From NCBI RefSeq assembly GCF_041379045.1, contig NZ_CP166871.1, forward strand, positions 2,356,001 through 2,420,000: 64,000 bases of DNA. The letters run 5' to 3'. Shown in pieces: positions 19,944-29,189 of this stretch; position 1 is the first letter of the stretch; every line of letters begins with the position of its first letter. The stretch comes from Thalassotalea ponticola (lineage in GTDB: Bacteria > Pseudomonadota > Gammaproteobacteria > Enterobacterales > Alteromonadaceae). The translations under genes were made by a program, and so were the position numbers. A model generated the notes under the pieces. The model was given only the letters and a program-made list of their open reading frames with translations, was not told the DNA's origin and did not search any database.

Positions 19944-21004
19944 TAGCGCTCACCTTGATACACGCGTACACTCATGCCATCGCTTAAATGACTTGCGCCC
20001 GCAGATACGACGCGGTCGCCAACAACTAAATCTGACTCGAGTAAGGCATAACCATCAACGACTTTAATCACCTCAACAGGCACCAGCGACACTGTGTTAT
20101 CACTCATCACTTTAAAGACTTTAAAACCACTTTCTGAAGCGCCAACTAGCGCTGAAAACGGCACCCGATGATGACCTAAATCAGAGCTGTTATTAAAAGC
20201 AATATCTACGGTTGCACGCGCTCCAGGGGTGATATTGCGATTGGCGATAGGGTCCATCGCAAACACAACTTTGTAGGTTTGACTTACCGGATCAACTGCG
20301 GTTGAATGTTCAACGTATTCAATGGCAAACGAGCCGGGTTGATTGACTAACTTAGCGCGTGCGGTCACAACCGGATTACCTTTATAGATAGACAGTAAAC
20401 GCTCTGGCACGTTAAAGGTAAAATATATACGCGACATATCTTGCAAGGTGGCAATTGGTTGCCCCGCTTGAACTAAGTTATTCGAATCGATTAAGCGCTC
20501 AGACACTTGTGCATCAAATGGCGCGTATAGCTTAGTATAATCGAGATCCTGTTGTGCCTTGAGCAATGCGATTTGCGCCAACTCATAGTCCGTTTTGGCA
20601 TTGTCTAATGCGGATTGAGCAACCAAGTTTCGACTAAATAACGCTTTTACCCGCTTTAACTCGCGAGCGGCCTTATCGCGTAACGCGGTTTTTTCATTGA
20701 CTCGTCGCTGATACGGCACACTGTCAAGAGTGGCCAATAAATCGCCTTTTTTGACTTGGCTTCCTGTTAGTAGAGCGTTATCCAGCAAACGGCCTGATAC
20801 TTCGAAACTCAATGCCAAATTTTTCACTGAGGTTACCGTCGCTGGAAACGTGTAATGGGTTAACTCAGGTCTATCAACCACCGCGGCCACTTGTACGACT
20901 TTAGCCGATGGCGAGGTTGATTCCACCGTTGTTTGACCGCTATCTGAACACCCCGCGAGTAGGCAGATAAGACAGACAACGAGATATCGACTTAAATGGT
21001 GCAT
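19943..21004 (-). CDS. RND efflux periplasmic adaptor (membrane fusion) lipoprotein
   Basis: A 353-residue HlyD/AcrA-type adaptor. The signal peptide ends in the lipobox LLAGC (C19), then come a lipoyl-like half motif (about 60-95), a coiled-coil hairpin (about 100-160), the second lipoyl half and beta-barrel domains. The ATG at 21004 has AAGGGAAC upstream and is preferred over an upstream start at 21037. It is the first gene of the pump operon, under the TetR-type operator at 21114-21130. No outer-membrane channel gene is linked, so a TolC supplied elsewhere is expected. Confidence 0.92.
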   Translation of the reverse strand: MHHLSRYLVVCLICLLAGCSDSGQTTVESTSPSAKVVQVAAVVDRPELTHYTFPATVTSVKNLALSFEVSGRLLDNALLTGSQVKKGDLLATLDSVPYQRRVNEKTALRDKAARELKRVKALFSRNLVAQSALDNAKTDYELAQIALLKAQQDLDYTKLYAPFDAQVSERLIDSNNLVQAGQPIATLQDMSRIYFTFNVPERLLSIYKGNPVVTARAKLVNQPGSFAIEYVEHSTAVDPVSQTYKVVFAMDPIANRNITPGARATVDIAFNNSSDLGHHRVPFSALVGASESGFKVFKVMSDNTVSLVPVEVIKVVDGYALLESDLVVGDRVVSAGASHLSDGMSVRVYQGER

Positions 21005-21113
21005 AAAGTTCCCTTGAATTTTGAACAAAAAACACACGACAATTAACTGTCATCTAGAGTACAGCGATTATCGAAGCAACGACGGTATTAACCGGCTTGC
21101 GGATGTTAACACA

Positions 21114-21130
21114 TTTACACTAAGTGTAAA
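21114..21130. promoter_or_regulatory. Candidate TetR operator of the first RND operon
   Basis: TTTACACTAAGTGTAAA is a perfect palindrome (two 8-base arms around a central A) lying between the divergent adaptor gene and tetR gene, the normal place for a TetR-family operator controlling both. Confidence 0.7.
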
Positions 21131-21280
21131 CATTGATGACCTGTAATTTATGCAATACGCTGTTCGTACCTACTATATTAGACCTTACTTAGCGTGTTAG
21201 AATGGTATTATCTACGCGGGACTCCCGTTTATTGGCGATCAACAACCTTGGTTACGACGAAGTTATGTGATGAGTAAACT

Positions 21281-21862
21281 ATGGCAAAAAGCAGAGAGAG
21301 AATTTTAACTGCAGCAAAAAGCTGCTTTACCCAGCATGGGTACCAAGCAACCAACGTCTCGTTAGTTAGCCGTTACGCCGATATATCTAGAGTCACAATT
21401 CACAAGCAATTTGGCTCCAAGCAAGATTTGCTTAGAGCGGTAATCAATGAGCATTTTGACCAAGAAAATGCACTCTCTGAAGTGTTGGTCGAACGAGATA
21501 TTGACTGCTGGTCGAAAATACATTGCCTGCTACAAACGTGGGCGACGCCGCTTTTTACCGATATTGAACAAGACCTTATCCGCAATGAGTTATTGTTTGC
21601 CGCCAACAAGTATTGTGATGACTTACTGTTCGAGCACCGTCAGAAAAATACCCGTTATATCGCCACAGTTTTAGAGCGGGCATTGGCTGCCAATCACATT
21701 CAGTTAGAGGCGGTTGATTTATCCACTGTGCAGTTTGCCGAGCTGATTGAATTAAACTTTAAAGGCTTATTACGCGCTCAGAACACTGGTGCGATTGACA
21801 CACTTATTGAGCGCAATATAGGCGTGTATCGTCAAGCGACATTGGTTACTAACTGCAACTAA
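21281..21862 (+). CDS. TetR-family transcriptional regulator
   Basis: A 193-residue regulator with an N-terminal helix-turn-helix (about 5-50; ILTAAKSCFTQHGY then ISRVTIHKQFGSKQDLL) and an all-helical ligand domain. It is divergent from the RND adaptor/permease operon and shares a 276-base promoter region with the palindrome at 21114-21130, so it most likely represses the pump and itself. The inducer is unknown. Confidence 0.88.
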   Translation: MAKSRERILTAAKSCFTQHGYQATNVSLVSRYADISRVTIHKQFGSKQDLLRAVINEHFDQENALSEVLVERDIDCWSKIHCLLQTWATPLFTDIEQDLIRNELLFAANKYCDDLLFEHRQKNTRYIATVLERALAANHIQLEAVDLSTVQFAELIELNFKGLLRAQNTGAIDTLIERNIGVYRQATLVTNCN

Positions 21863-22039
21863 AATTCCAACTACCGACGGCTAGACTGCATTGACACCAA
21901 AGACACTGGCGCAGCGCGTGTTACTTTTTCGATTTTGCTCAGTTTAATTTTTTTATTTACTGCGATAAATCTTTACAGCGTCATAAAGTTTGCACATAGT
22001 TAACAAATAAGATGACCGTTTAACGTCACATGGCAGAGC

Positions 22040-23194
22040 ATGGCTGGTAAGCAAAAAAAAACTTATAAAGATGGAAAAACCGGATTGCTACTCACCGGCG
22101 GTGGGGCGACGGCAGCCTATCAGGTAGGCGTGCTTAAAGCGATTTCTAAGTTTTTACCACGCAATCACTCAATTCCTTTTCCCATCATCACCGGAACCTC
22201 TGCCGGTGCCATTAATGCGACTACCATCGCCTGCTATGCGTCGTGTTATCACTTGGGTATTCGAAAACTAGAGTACGTGTGGAATAACTTACATACCTCA
22301 AAAATTTATCACTCGAATGCAAGTCGCGTTTTTGGCCATATTCTCACCGGTATCATCGATACCTATCGCGCTGACTACGCTGCCAAAAAAGCGGTTAGTT
22401 TACTCAATAACGAACCTTTGCGACAACTGCTCAATCAGGTCGTAGACTTTCGCCGGATTGACCGCAATATCGCACAAGGACACCTATCGGCCATCGCCTT
22501 GACCGCCTCGAGTTACACCTCTGGTGATTCAATCAGCTTTTATCAGGCTGACAAATCTATCACGCCGTGGAAGCGGGCAAAAAGACGCGGCGTGCAAACC
22601 ACTTTGCACACAGACCACCTACTCGCATCAAGCGCAATACCAATGATTTTTCCATCAGTAAAAATCAAAAAGCAACATTACGGTGACGGCTCGGTTAATC
22701 AGTTATCGCCGTTGAGCCCCGCGATTCACTTAGGTGCAAAGCGAGTTTTTATTATTGGTGTGGCTCAGCCGATACAGCACGTGCACCAAGCGGTCGATTT
22801 TAATTCGCCGCCAACGACCGCTGAAATCGCCGGCCACTTAATGGATACGGTCTTTACTGAGGCTTTAAACAGTGACTTAGAGCGTTTACAACGCATCAAT
22901 CGAACCCTGTCATTAATAGAACCTGAGCAACGCCAAGAGACGGTGTTAAAGCAGATCGATACATTTTTAATTAACCCCAGTAAAAACTTCCACGTTATCG
23001 CCAATGAACACTACGAAGAATTACGCTGGGCACTGCGGGTTATTTTACGCTTGATGGGCGGTGGTAAAGGCTCTGACTCTACCCTACTGTCGTATATTTT
23101 GTTTGAACAAAATTATTGTAAACGCCTGATCAACGCCGGCTTTGAAGATGGTATGAAACAAGAACAGCAAATTCGCGAATTTCTGCAACTGTAG
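22040..23194 (+). CDS. Patatin-like phospholipase
   Basis: A 384-residue patatin-family serine hydrolase with a Ser-Asp dyad. LTGGGATAAYQVG (18-30) gives the oxyanion hole, GTSAG (52-56) the nucleophile S54, and DGS (D216) the acid. No signal peptide or autotransporter barrel is present, so it is probably cytosolic or peripheral on the inner membrane, acting on phospholipids or acyl-lipids. It stands alone between tetR and the convergent Kef-type gene. The ribosome site is weak. Confidence 0.88.
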   Translation: MAGKQKKTYKDGKTGLLLTGGGATAAYQVGVLKAISKFLPRNHSIPFPIITGTSAGAINATTIACYASCYHLGIRKLEYVWNNLHTSKIYHSNASRVFGHILTGIIDTYRADYAAKKAVSLLNNEPLRQLLNQVVDFRRIDRNIAQGHLSAIALTASSYTSGDSISFYQADKSITPWKRAKRRGVQTTLHTDHLLASSAIPMIFPSVKIKKQHYGDGSVNQLSPLSPAIHLGAKRVFIIGVAQPIQHVHQAVDFNSPPTTAEIAGHLMDTVFTEALNSDLERLQRINRTLSLIEPEQRQETVLKQIDTFLINPSKNFHVIANEHYEELRWALRVILRLMGGGKGSDSTLLSYILFEQNYCKRLINAGFEDGMKQEQQIREFLQL

Positions 23195-23300
23195 TACCGG
23201 GCGTTTGCGTATATCAAGCCACTAAAATGTCGCCTCGCACTTCGCTCAAGATTGTTTGAGTTGCAACAACGCCGCTTTTAAAGATATCGTACAAACCGCA

Positions 23301-25265
23301 TTAGCTCGACTCGCCTTGTTGCAAAAAGCGCTCAAGTCGCTCTACCCGGCGCGGTTTTCCTTGTAAAATAACCATATCCTGAGCCTTGATAATAAATTTG
23401 GCATCGATATCGGTTATTTCGTAATGCTCTCGGCGAACGCCAATAATATCAACACGGCGCTGGGTTAAATCCAGCTCACCGACTTGTTTACCAATTACCC
23501 AAGCGTCATCGGGAATCAATACCGGATGAATAAACTCCAAACGCTCGATAGACTCCGAACTCATATTCGTATCGACACCGGGGTAAAAGCCATGTAAACG
23601 ATTGTAATGGTTTTTTCGTTCATCTTGGATACGCCGAATGACTCGAGCAAAAGGCACGCCCGATAGACTTAGCACTTGAGAGACTAACATCAAACTTCCC
23701 TCTAAGGATTCGGGTACCACCTCATTGGCACCGGCACCTTTAAGTGATGTCAACGCATCGTCGTTGCGGGTGCGAACCAGAATGGGAACGTCGTGTGATA
23801 AACTGCGAATCTTTTGCACAACTTCGACCGATTGTTCAGCCACCCCATACGATACCACAACCAAACGTGCCTGTGAGATGTTAGCGGCCTCGAGAACTTC
23901 GCTTTGCCGTGCTGAGCCAAATAATACGTGCTCGCCGGAGTCTTTTGCTTCATGTACTCTGAGCGGGTCAATATCGATGGCAACGTATGGTATTTTTTCT
24001 TGTTTTAAAAAGCGACTCACCGTTTGCCCTACTCGGCCAAAACCGCATATAACCACGTGTTTACTGATTTTTGCATGCTGTTTTGGTACTGATTCAACTG
24101 GCTCATCAAGCGTTTCACGATAGGCTAATTTAACCGCCCAAGCGCGTGCGTGTTTAATCATATAAGGGGTTATTGCCATCGACACAATACCCGCGCCGAG
24201 CAATAAAGAGCTCAGCTGTGGCGCTAACACATTATGGGTATCGGCCAACGATATCAATACAAAGCCAAACTCTCCCATTTGCGCCAGCATAAACGCCGCC
24301 GCCCAAGCGTCTTTTCTTGACTCCCCTGCGCGTATCGCTAAAACGCCGATAATCACAAATTTTATCAACATAAAAGCAACGACAATGGCCAATATCGTCA
24401 ACGGGCTAGTTATTAAAATGGCCGGATCCAACTTCATGCCAACGGTAATGAAGAACAGTCCCATCAAGATGTCTCGAAACGGACGAATATCGGCTTCGAG
24501 TTGATATTTGTATTCGCTTTCACTAAGCATCATACCGGCTAAAAAGGCACCTAAGGCCAGCGACAAACCAAACGCTTGGGTGAGGCCGGAGGCAAATAAG
24601 GTAACAAACAAGGTGGTTAAAACGAATAATTCATCACTGCGCACTGAAGCGATTTGTTGATATATTTTAGGTAATATCCACTTGCCAACAGACATCAATA
24701 ACGCAACCACAAACACGCCTTTTAGCAACGCTTGAGATAACGCCAGCATCATCGATGCACCATTTGACGAAGACAATAATGGAATAATAATCAGCAACGG
24801 TACAACGGCAATATCTTGAAACAGTAAGATGGCTACCGATATTTGTCCCGACTTGCGCTTGATAGAACCTCGCTCATTCAATTGGCGTATGACTATTGCA
24901 GTAGACGACAATGCCAATACCGCGCCAACCACTAAAGCCGACTTACTATCCATATTAAATAGCAACGCCAGCGCCCAAAATGCCAAAATCGACAACACCA
25001 CTTGCTTCAGGCCAACGCCAAACACCAAGTGGCGCATCGCCATGAGTTTGGGCAAGGAGAATTCAAGACCGAGGGTAAACAACAAAAAGACGATACCAAT
25101 TTCGCCTATGTGATCGTAGTCAACCTGACTGTTAAGCACGTTAAAACCGTGTTCGCCAATAGCAATACCTGCAACGAGGTATGCCAGTATCGCCGGCAAG
25201 TTCACGCGCCTAAACAGCCAAACACATACTACGGCCACAATCAGTAGCGCTAATATTTCATACAC
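23301..25265 (-). CDS. Kef-type monovalent cation/proton antiporter with RCK domain
   Basis: A 654-residue CPA2-family transporter: about twelve TM segments in residues 1-385, then an RCK/TrkA-N nucleotide-binding domain (KHVVICGFGRVGQ near 405-417) and a TrkA-C domain at the end. It resembles KefB/KefC/YbaL and probably exports K+ (or Na+) in exchange for protons, gated by a ligand on the RCK domain. The start is GTG at 25265. No KefF/KefG-type ancillary reductase gene is adjacent. The upstream gap contains two perfect inverted repeats. Confidence 0.9.
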   Translation of the reverse strand: MYEILALLIVAVVCVWLFRRVNLPAILAYLVAGIAIGEHGFNVLNSQVDYDHIGEIGIVFLLFTLGLEFSLPKLMAMRHLVFGVGLKQVVLSILAFWALALLFNMDSKSALVVGAVLALSSTAIVIRQLNERGSIKRKSGQISVAILLFQDIAVVPLLIIIPLLSSSNGASMMLALSQALLKGVFVVALLMSVGKWILPKIYQQIASVRSDELFVLTTLFVTLFASGLTQAFGLSLALGAFLAGMMLSESEYKYQLEADIRPFRDILMGLFFITVGMKLDPAILITSPLTILAIVVAFMLIKFVIIGVLAIRAGESRKDAWAAAFMLAQMGEFGFVLISLADTHNVLAPQLSSLLLGAGIVSMAITPYMIKHARAWAVKLAYRETLDEPVESVPKQHAKISKHVVICGFGRVGQTVSRFLKQEKIPYVAIDIDPLRVHEAKDSGEHVLFGSARQSEVLEAANISQARLVVVSYGVAEQSVEVVQKIRSLSHDVPILVRTRNDDALTSLKGAGANEVVPESLEGSLMLVSQVLSLSGVPFARVIRRIQDERKNHYNRLHGFYPGVDTNMSSESIERLEFIHPVLIPDDAWVIGKQVGELDLTQRRVDIIGVRREHYEITDIDAKFIIKAQDMVILQGKPRRVERLERFLQQGESS

Positions 25266-25323
25266 CTAATAATTGCCCTTTTCTCTCGTCACCTGTTAAC
25301 AACACCTTAACATAAGAACGTTC

Positions 25324-25353
25324 AATTGCAGACTAAGATTTTTGTCTGCAATT
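25324..25353. repeat. Perfect inverted repeat A upstream of the CadC-like gene
   Basis: Arms AATTGCAGAC (25324-25333) and GTCTGCAATT (25344-25353) are exact, with loop TAAGATTTTT. There is no following T-run on either strand and the flanking genes diverge, so an operator or 5'-UTR structure fits better than a terminator. Confidence 0.75.
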
Positions 25354-25357
25354 AAAA

Positions 25358-25401
25358 GCAATGTTACCAAGCGAAATTGCTAAGCAGATTAGTAACATTG
25401 C
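25358..25401. repeat. Perfect inverted repeat B upstream of the CadC-like gene
   Basis: Arms GCAATGTTAC (25358-25367) and GTAACATTGC (25392-25401) are exact and 24 bases apart, only four bases after repeat A. The pair sits 60-135 bases upstream of the regulator start. Confidence 0.75.
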
Positions 25402-25460
25402 AAACGTTGGCGCAAATACCATAATTAGTATTACCAAAAATGCCGTAACGAGACAGCTCA

Positions 25461-27899
25461 TTGTCAGACACTACGCCTAAAAATGAAAAAAATAGCGCCG
25501 CTGAGTTCCATACAGTGATAGATCAGGCGACCTTGCAAAGCTTGCACCAAGGTTTTTGCTTAAATCACGTTATCGTTGAGCCCGATGAAGGGCTGATTAT
25601 TCGCGACGGTACCCGCTATCACTTAGCGCCCAAAGCAATGGAAATATTAGTATTTCTCGCTAGTCAGCAGTGCCAAGTGGTCAGCCGTCAAGCGATCTTG
25701 AATTTTGGCTGGGGAGAAGGTGGTAGCAGTTACGCTAATGTAACGCACGTCATCAGTGAAATTCGCCATGCGCTCGGCGACCACAAAGAATGTCCTCGTT
25801 TCATCCAGACCATTCCGCGCAAAGGCTACCGAATGATGGTAGCGAGTGAGGAAAAGCCAATGAGTAGCTTTTTCAAACTAACCGATGACGCTGTTGAACC
25901 ACTGCAGGCAAAACGCAAATGGAGCCTCACTTTATCCATCTTCAAAAGTAGTCGTCTGTTCAAAGCCAGTGTCGCGTACGTCATTTTTAGCTGGGTTATG
26001 CTGCAAGTTTTGTCGGTTGTCCTCCCCATTTTTCACGCCCCTAATTGGGTGTTGATTCTATCCACTCTACTACTGATTGTTTGTTTTCCCTTACTGATTT
26101 CATTTCAATGGTTTAAAGAACTTCGCAAGCGCCGAAGAAACCGCATAGATGAACGACAGCGATCGAAATTTTTTTACCAGCAATTGGCCGTAGACTCAGT
26201 GTTTGTTTCGCTGGTGTTAGTGGTTATTTATTTTGTTTCCAGTTATTTAATGGAGCGAATCGAAGAAGAGCAAAGTGGTCAACTTGATACGGTAAAAAAC
26301 AGTGTCATCGAACAGCCTGTGACAGCCAACGCCATAGCCGTTATGCCCTTTACCGTCAACTCACAACAAGCCGATACAAATCAATACCTAGTCAATCAAT
26401 TACAGGAAGAAATTATCAATGTCATCGGCATAAATCCACATTATCAAGTGGCCTCGTTACGAGCAACCGCTGGCATAGATAGCAACGCATCTATTGATGA
26501 CATTAAGCGTCGCTTGGGGGTGCATTACATCGTTGAAGGCGTTGCCTATTTTAGTGGCAACTCGGTTCGAATTAACACCCAAATCATTGATACAGTGTCC
26601 GGATTTCAAGTTTGGAATGAACACATTGACAGCCCTCGCGACAGTGCTTTAGAGCTTTATCAAGAGCTGAGTCGCAAGCTCATCAGTGCACTACAACTAT
26701 TACTCCCTAATAGTGCTAGCAATCAAGTAAGTGCCGAAATATCGACTAACAACGTTGATGCGTTTGATGCGTATTTGCAAGGTAAAGAAAAGCTGCGCAA
26801 CAGCAAAAGTATTACCTCGTTAAATGACGCCATCACGTTTTTTAAGCAGGCCATTCAGTATGACCCAAATTTTGTCGATGCCTCAGCGATGCTGTGTCAA
26901 ACTCATATGGAAGCGTACCTATTGAGCAGTCTGACAAGCCATTACGAAAGCGGCGTGCGAGTGTGTAACATAACTGCCAACGTGACCCGAATCAATGTCA
27001 ATACCTATGTTTCGCTGGCCAAGCTGTATTTTACTGAGGGCAGACTTCTTCAGGCTCAACAACAGATAGACAAAGCCTTAGCTATCAACGCCAACGCTAT
27101 TCCTGTATTACTTACCCAAGCGCAAGTATTAGAAAAGCAGAAGCAAATTGACGAGGCGGATCTCATTTTCAACAAAGTGATTTCGCTAGAGCCGACTTTT
27201 TGGCAAAACTATTACGATTACGGGCGTTTTCTATACAACCAAGGGCAATATCAACAAGCGATAGAGCAATTTAACAAAGCGACATTACTCAAAGAAGACG
27301 TTGCCATTGTTCACAATGCCTTAGGTGGCGCGTATTTTTTATTAATGGATTGGGAGAAAGCGAGCGTCAGTTGGTCAAAAGCGATGGCCATCGAGCCAAC
27401 GGCGATGCTTTACTCAAATTTGGCCACGAGTCTATTTTTTAATAAGCAATTTGATGACGCCGCGACCACCTACTTGAAAAGTCTGGAGCTGTCACCTGAC
27501 GATGATTTGCTTTGGGGTAACTTGGGCGATGCCTATAAATACTCTAGCGCACAACAACACAAAGCAACCGAATCCTACGAAACGGCGTTATTGCTGGCAA
27601 AAAAGAAAGAGATGATCAACCCAAATGATCTATTTTTGCAATCGCGAATAAGCCGCTACCACTCTGAGCTTGGTAACTGTAAAGCGGCTGACTCGTATCG
27701 ACAAAATGTATTGCGCCAAACAATATCTGATCCGTACATTTATTACCAATTAGCGATATTAGCGCTCAATTGTAACGATAAAATCAGCGCCGAACAGCAC
27801 TTACTAAGCGCCATTGAACTCGGCTACGCCAAACCTCTAATACTGGCAGATCCTCAATTTATGACCTATAAAGAACAACTTAGTAATGTGTTTAATTAA
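25461..27899 (+). CDS. CadC-like membrane-bound transcriptional regulator with TPR domain
   Basis: An 812-residue protein: OmpR/CadC-type winged helix (about 30-128; HLAPKAMEILVFLASQ and NVTHVISEIRHALGD), three hydrophobic segments (about 170-192, 195-217, 243-263), a FlgO/TolB-N-like segment (about 292-395, IAVMPFTVN to GFQVWNEHID), then many TPR repeats (about 420-800). It is likely a one-component sensor binding DNA from the membrane. The start is TTG with GAGA upstream; no in-frame ATG is near. A small exported protein follows in the same direction and may be its partner or target. Confidence 0.82.
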   Translation: MSDTTPKNEKNSAAEFHTVIDQATLQSLHQGFCLNHVIVEPDEGLIIRDGTRYHLAPKAMEILVFLASQQCQVVSRQAILNFGWGEGGSSYANVTHVISEIRHALGDHKECPRFIQTIPRKGYRMMVASEEKPMSSFFKLTDDAVEPLQAKRKWSLTLSIFKSSRLFKASVAYVIFSWVMLQVLSVVLPIFHAPNWVLILSTLLLIVCFPLLISFQWFKELRKRRRNRIDERQRSKFFYQQLAVDSVFVSLVLVVIYFVSSYLMERIEEEQSGQLDTVKNSVIEQPVTANAIAVMPFTVNSQQADTNQYLVNQLQEEIINVIGINPHYQVASLRATAGIDSNASIDDIKRRLGVHYIVEGVAYFSGNSVRINTQIIDTVSGFQVWNEHIDSPRDSALELYQELSRKLISALQLLLPNSASNQVSAEISTNNVDAFDAYLQGKEKLRNSKSITSLNDAITFFKQAIQYDPNFVDASAMLCQTHMEAYLLSSLTSHYESGVRVCNITANVTRINVNTYVSLAKLYFTEGRLLQAQQQIDKALAINANAIPVLLTQAQVLEKQKQIDEADLIFNKVISLEPTFWQNYYDYGRFLYNQGQYQQAIEQFNKATLLKEDVAIVHNALGGAYFLLMDWEKASVSWSKAMAIEPTAMLYSNLATSLFFNKQFDDAATTYLKSLELSPDDDLLWGNLGDAYKYSSAQQHKATESYETALLLAKKKEMINPNDLFLQSRISRYHSELGNCKAADSYRQNVLRQTISDPYIYYQLAILALNCNDKISAEQHLLSAIELGYAKPLILADPQFMTYKEQLSNVFN

Positions 27900-28012
27900 C
27901 TAACCTCAACAACTGTGACCTAGCCTATTCGCTCAACTATCGTGGTTTTGAACGAGATTAAGGTGTATTGCAACTGACGTATAACGAGGTTAAATCACCT
28001 AGGACCCTAGAT

Positions 28013-28522
28013 ATGAACCACTATATGCCAACACTACCAAAGATGATTGCCACATGCCGTCGAGCGCTTATCATTGTGTTAACCGCTCTTGTAACAACGG
28101 GTGTCAGCTACGCCCAAGACGCCAATACAACCGATGCTGATGATAAAATCAAAAACACTACCATCACCATCAACCTTGATGAAAATAATTGTGTCATTGA
28201 GCCGTTAGCCATTTATCCTGATAATTGCGCGGCAAAATTTGGCAGTGAAAACAATCCGTGTCAAGATAAAAAAGACTGTATCTGTTCGAAAAAGGACAAG
28301 CACATTACTTGGCTGACATCGCCGAGTCAGGAGTTTGAAGTGCAATTTACCGCATCGGATAATGCCGATAGAAAAACGCCGTTCAAAGACGACTGTTCGC
28401 TAAAAGCTGATGGCGACGGTAATGTTGATTGCAAAGTCAAACACAAAGGCACGTTCGTCTACGATATTGCTGTAAAAGCTTGTGAAGGCTCTAGTTACGA
28501 TCCGGTAATTATTATTCAGTAA
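28013..28522 (+). CDS. Small exported cysteine-rich protein
   Basis: A 169-residue protein of no firmly recognised family. It has a basic N-terminus and a signal peptide (about 11-35, ending ...SYAQ), then a mature acidic domain with seven or so cysteines (CxC in DCICSKK and others). The C-terminus is YDPVIIIQ, faintly like the endings of so-called DP-EP family proteins of Alteromonadales, which is a weak guess. The ATG at 28013 is preferred over a TTG 45 bases earlier. It follows the CadC-like gene by 113 bases on the same strand, and its 3' end overlaps the convergent next gene by 11 bases. Confidence 0.65.
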   Translation: MNHYMPTLPKMIATCRRALIIVLTALVTTGVSYAQDANTTDADDKIKNTTITINLDENNCVIEPLAIYPDNCAAKFGSENNPCQDKKDCICSKKDKHITWLTSPSQEFEVQFTASDNADRKTPFKDDCSLKADGDGNVDCKVKHKGTFVYDIAVKACEGSSYDPVIIIQ

Positions 28523-29162
28523 TATCGGCGTTTAGCTGACGTAACAAACGTTGTCGCTCGGCCGGGGTGTGATCAACGCACCCACGTGCAATGCGCACGG
28601 CCTGAGCGAATCGTTGCCTTCCTAAGATATGGACAATTTGCGTTAAAAACGCTTGTTCTAGGGCAAAGGTCTTAGCAAAAAATGAGATAGCGTGATGCAC
28701 ATCTGGGTAACGTACGCCATCAAAAGTGAACGCTTGGCTGATATCGTCAATGTGCAGTTCCTGGGCGTCGACAACGAGCGACCAGCCTTGAAAATTAAGC
28801 CGCTGTTTTGCAACTTCAAACACAAACCAAGCGCTCTTGGCAAATCCTGCAAAATTGCCCCCTTCAAACTCAGCCTCCGCCAACTCTTGTTGGGTCCAAT
28901 TTTGACCGATCGCCAAGTGCTTTTGATAGCGGCTCAACAACGCCTGTTTGACCTCGTCTCGAACATCAAAGATAGTCGATTTTGACGAGGCTTTGGCGAA
29001 GCTTACGCATTCGTGGCAAGCGTTTAACGAGATCAACGGATGCGCGTTATCTACCAGCATAGAGTGAGCGTGTGGAAAGCAAAATTCTAGCGCACTAGGC
29101 TCTCCACAAAACCAACACGTATGGCGATAATTAAAAGGTACCTCTATGGCTTGATAGTCCAT
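28512..29162 (-). CDS. Conserved hypothetical protein with CxxC pairs
   Basis: A 216-residue soluble protein not recognised. The N-terminal 60 residues have CWFCGEP (16-22) and CHEC (about 49-52), together a plausible four-Cys zinc site of treble-clef type, plus nearby HAH. The rest is predicted helical, without motifs. The ATG has GGAG upstream. It lies 27 bases downstream of the DEAD-box helicase gene and may be co-transcribed with it, hinting at a nucleic-acid-related role (inference only). Confidence 0.7.
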   Translation of the reverse strand: MDYQAIEVPFNYRHTCWFCGEPSALEFCFPHAHSMLVDNAHPLISLNACHECVSFAKASSKSTIFDVRDEVKQALLSRYQKHLAIGQNWTQQELAEAEFEGGNFAGFAKSAWFVFEVAKQRLNFQGWSLVVDAQELHIDDISQAFTFDGVRYPDVHHAISFFAKTFALEQAFLTQIVHILGRQRFAQAVRIARGCVDHTPAERQRLLRQLNADITE

Positions 29163-29189
29163 TATCTTTGCTCCGCTTAGCGCACTTAT

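Noticed and set aside
23195..23300. Terminator between the convergent patatin and antiporter genes
   Set aside because: Only a five-base stem (CTCAA/TTGAG) without a T-run was found.
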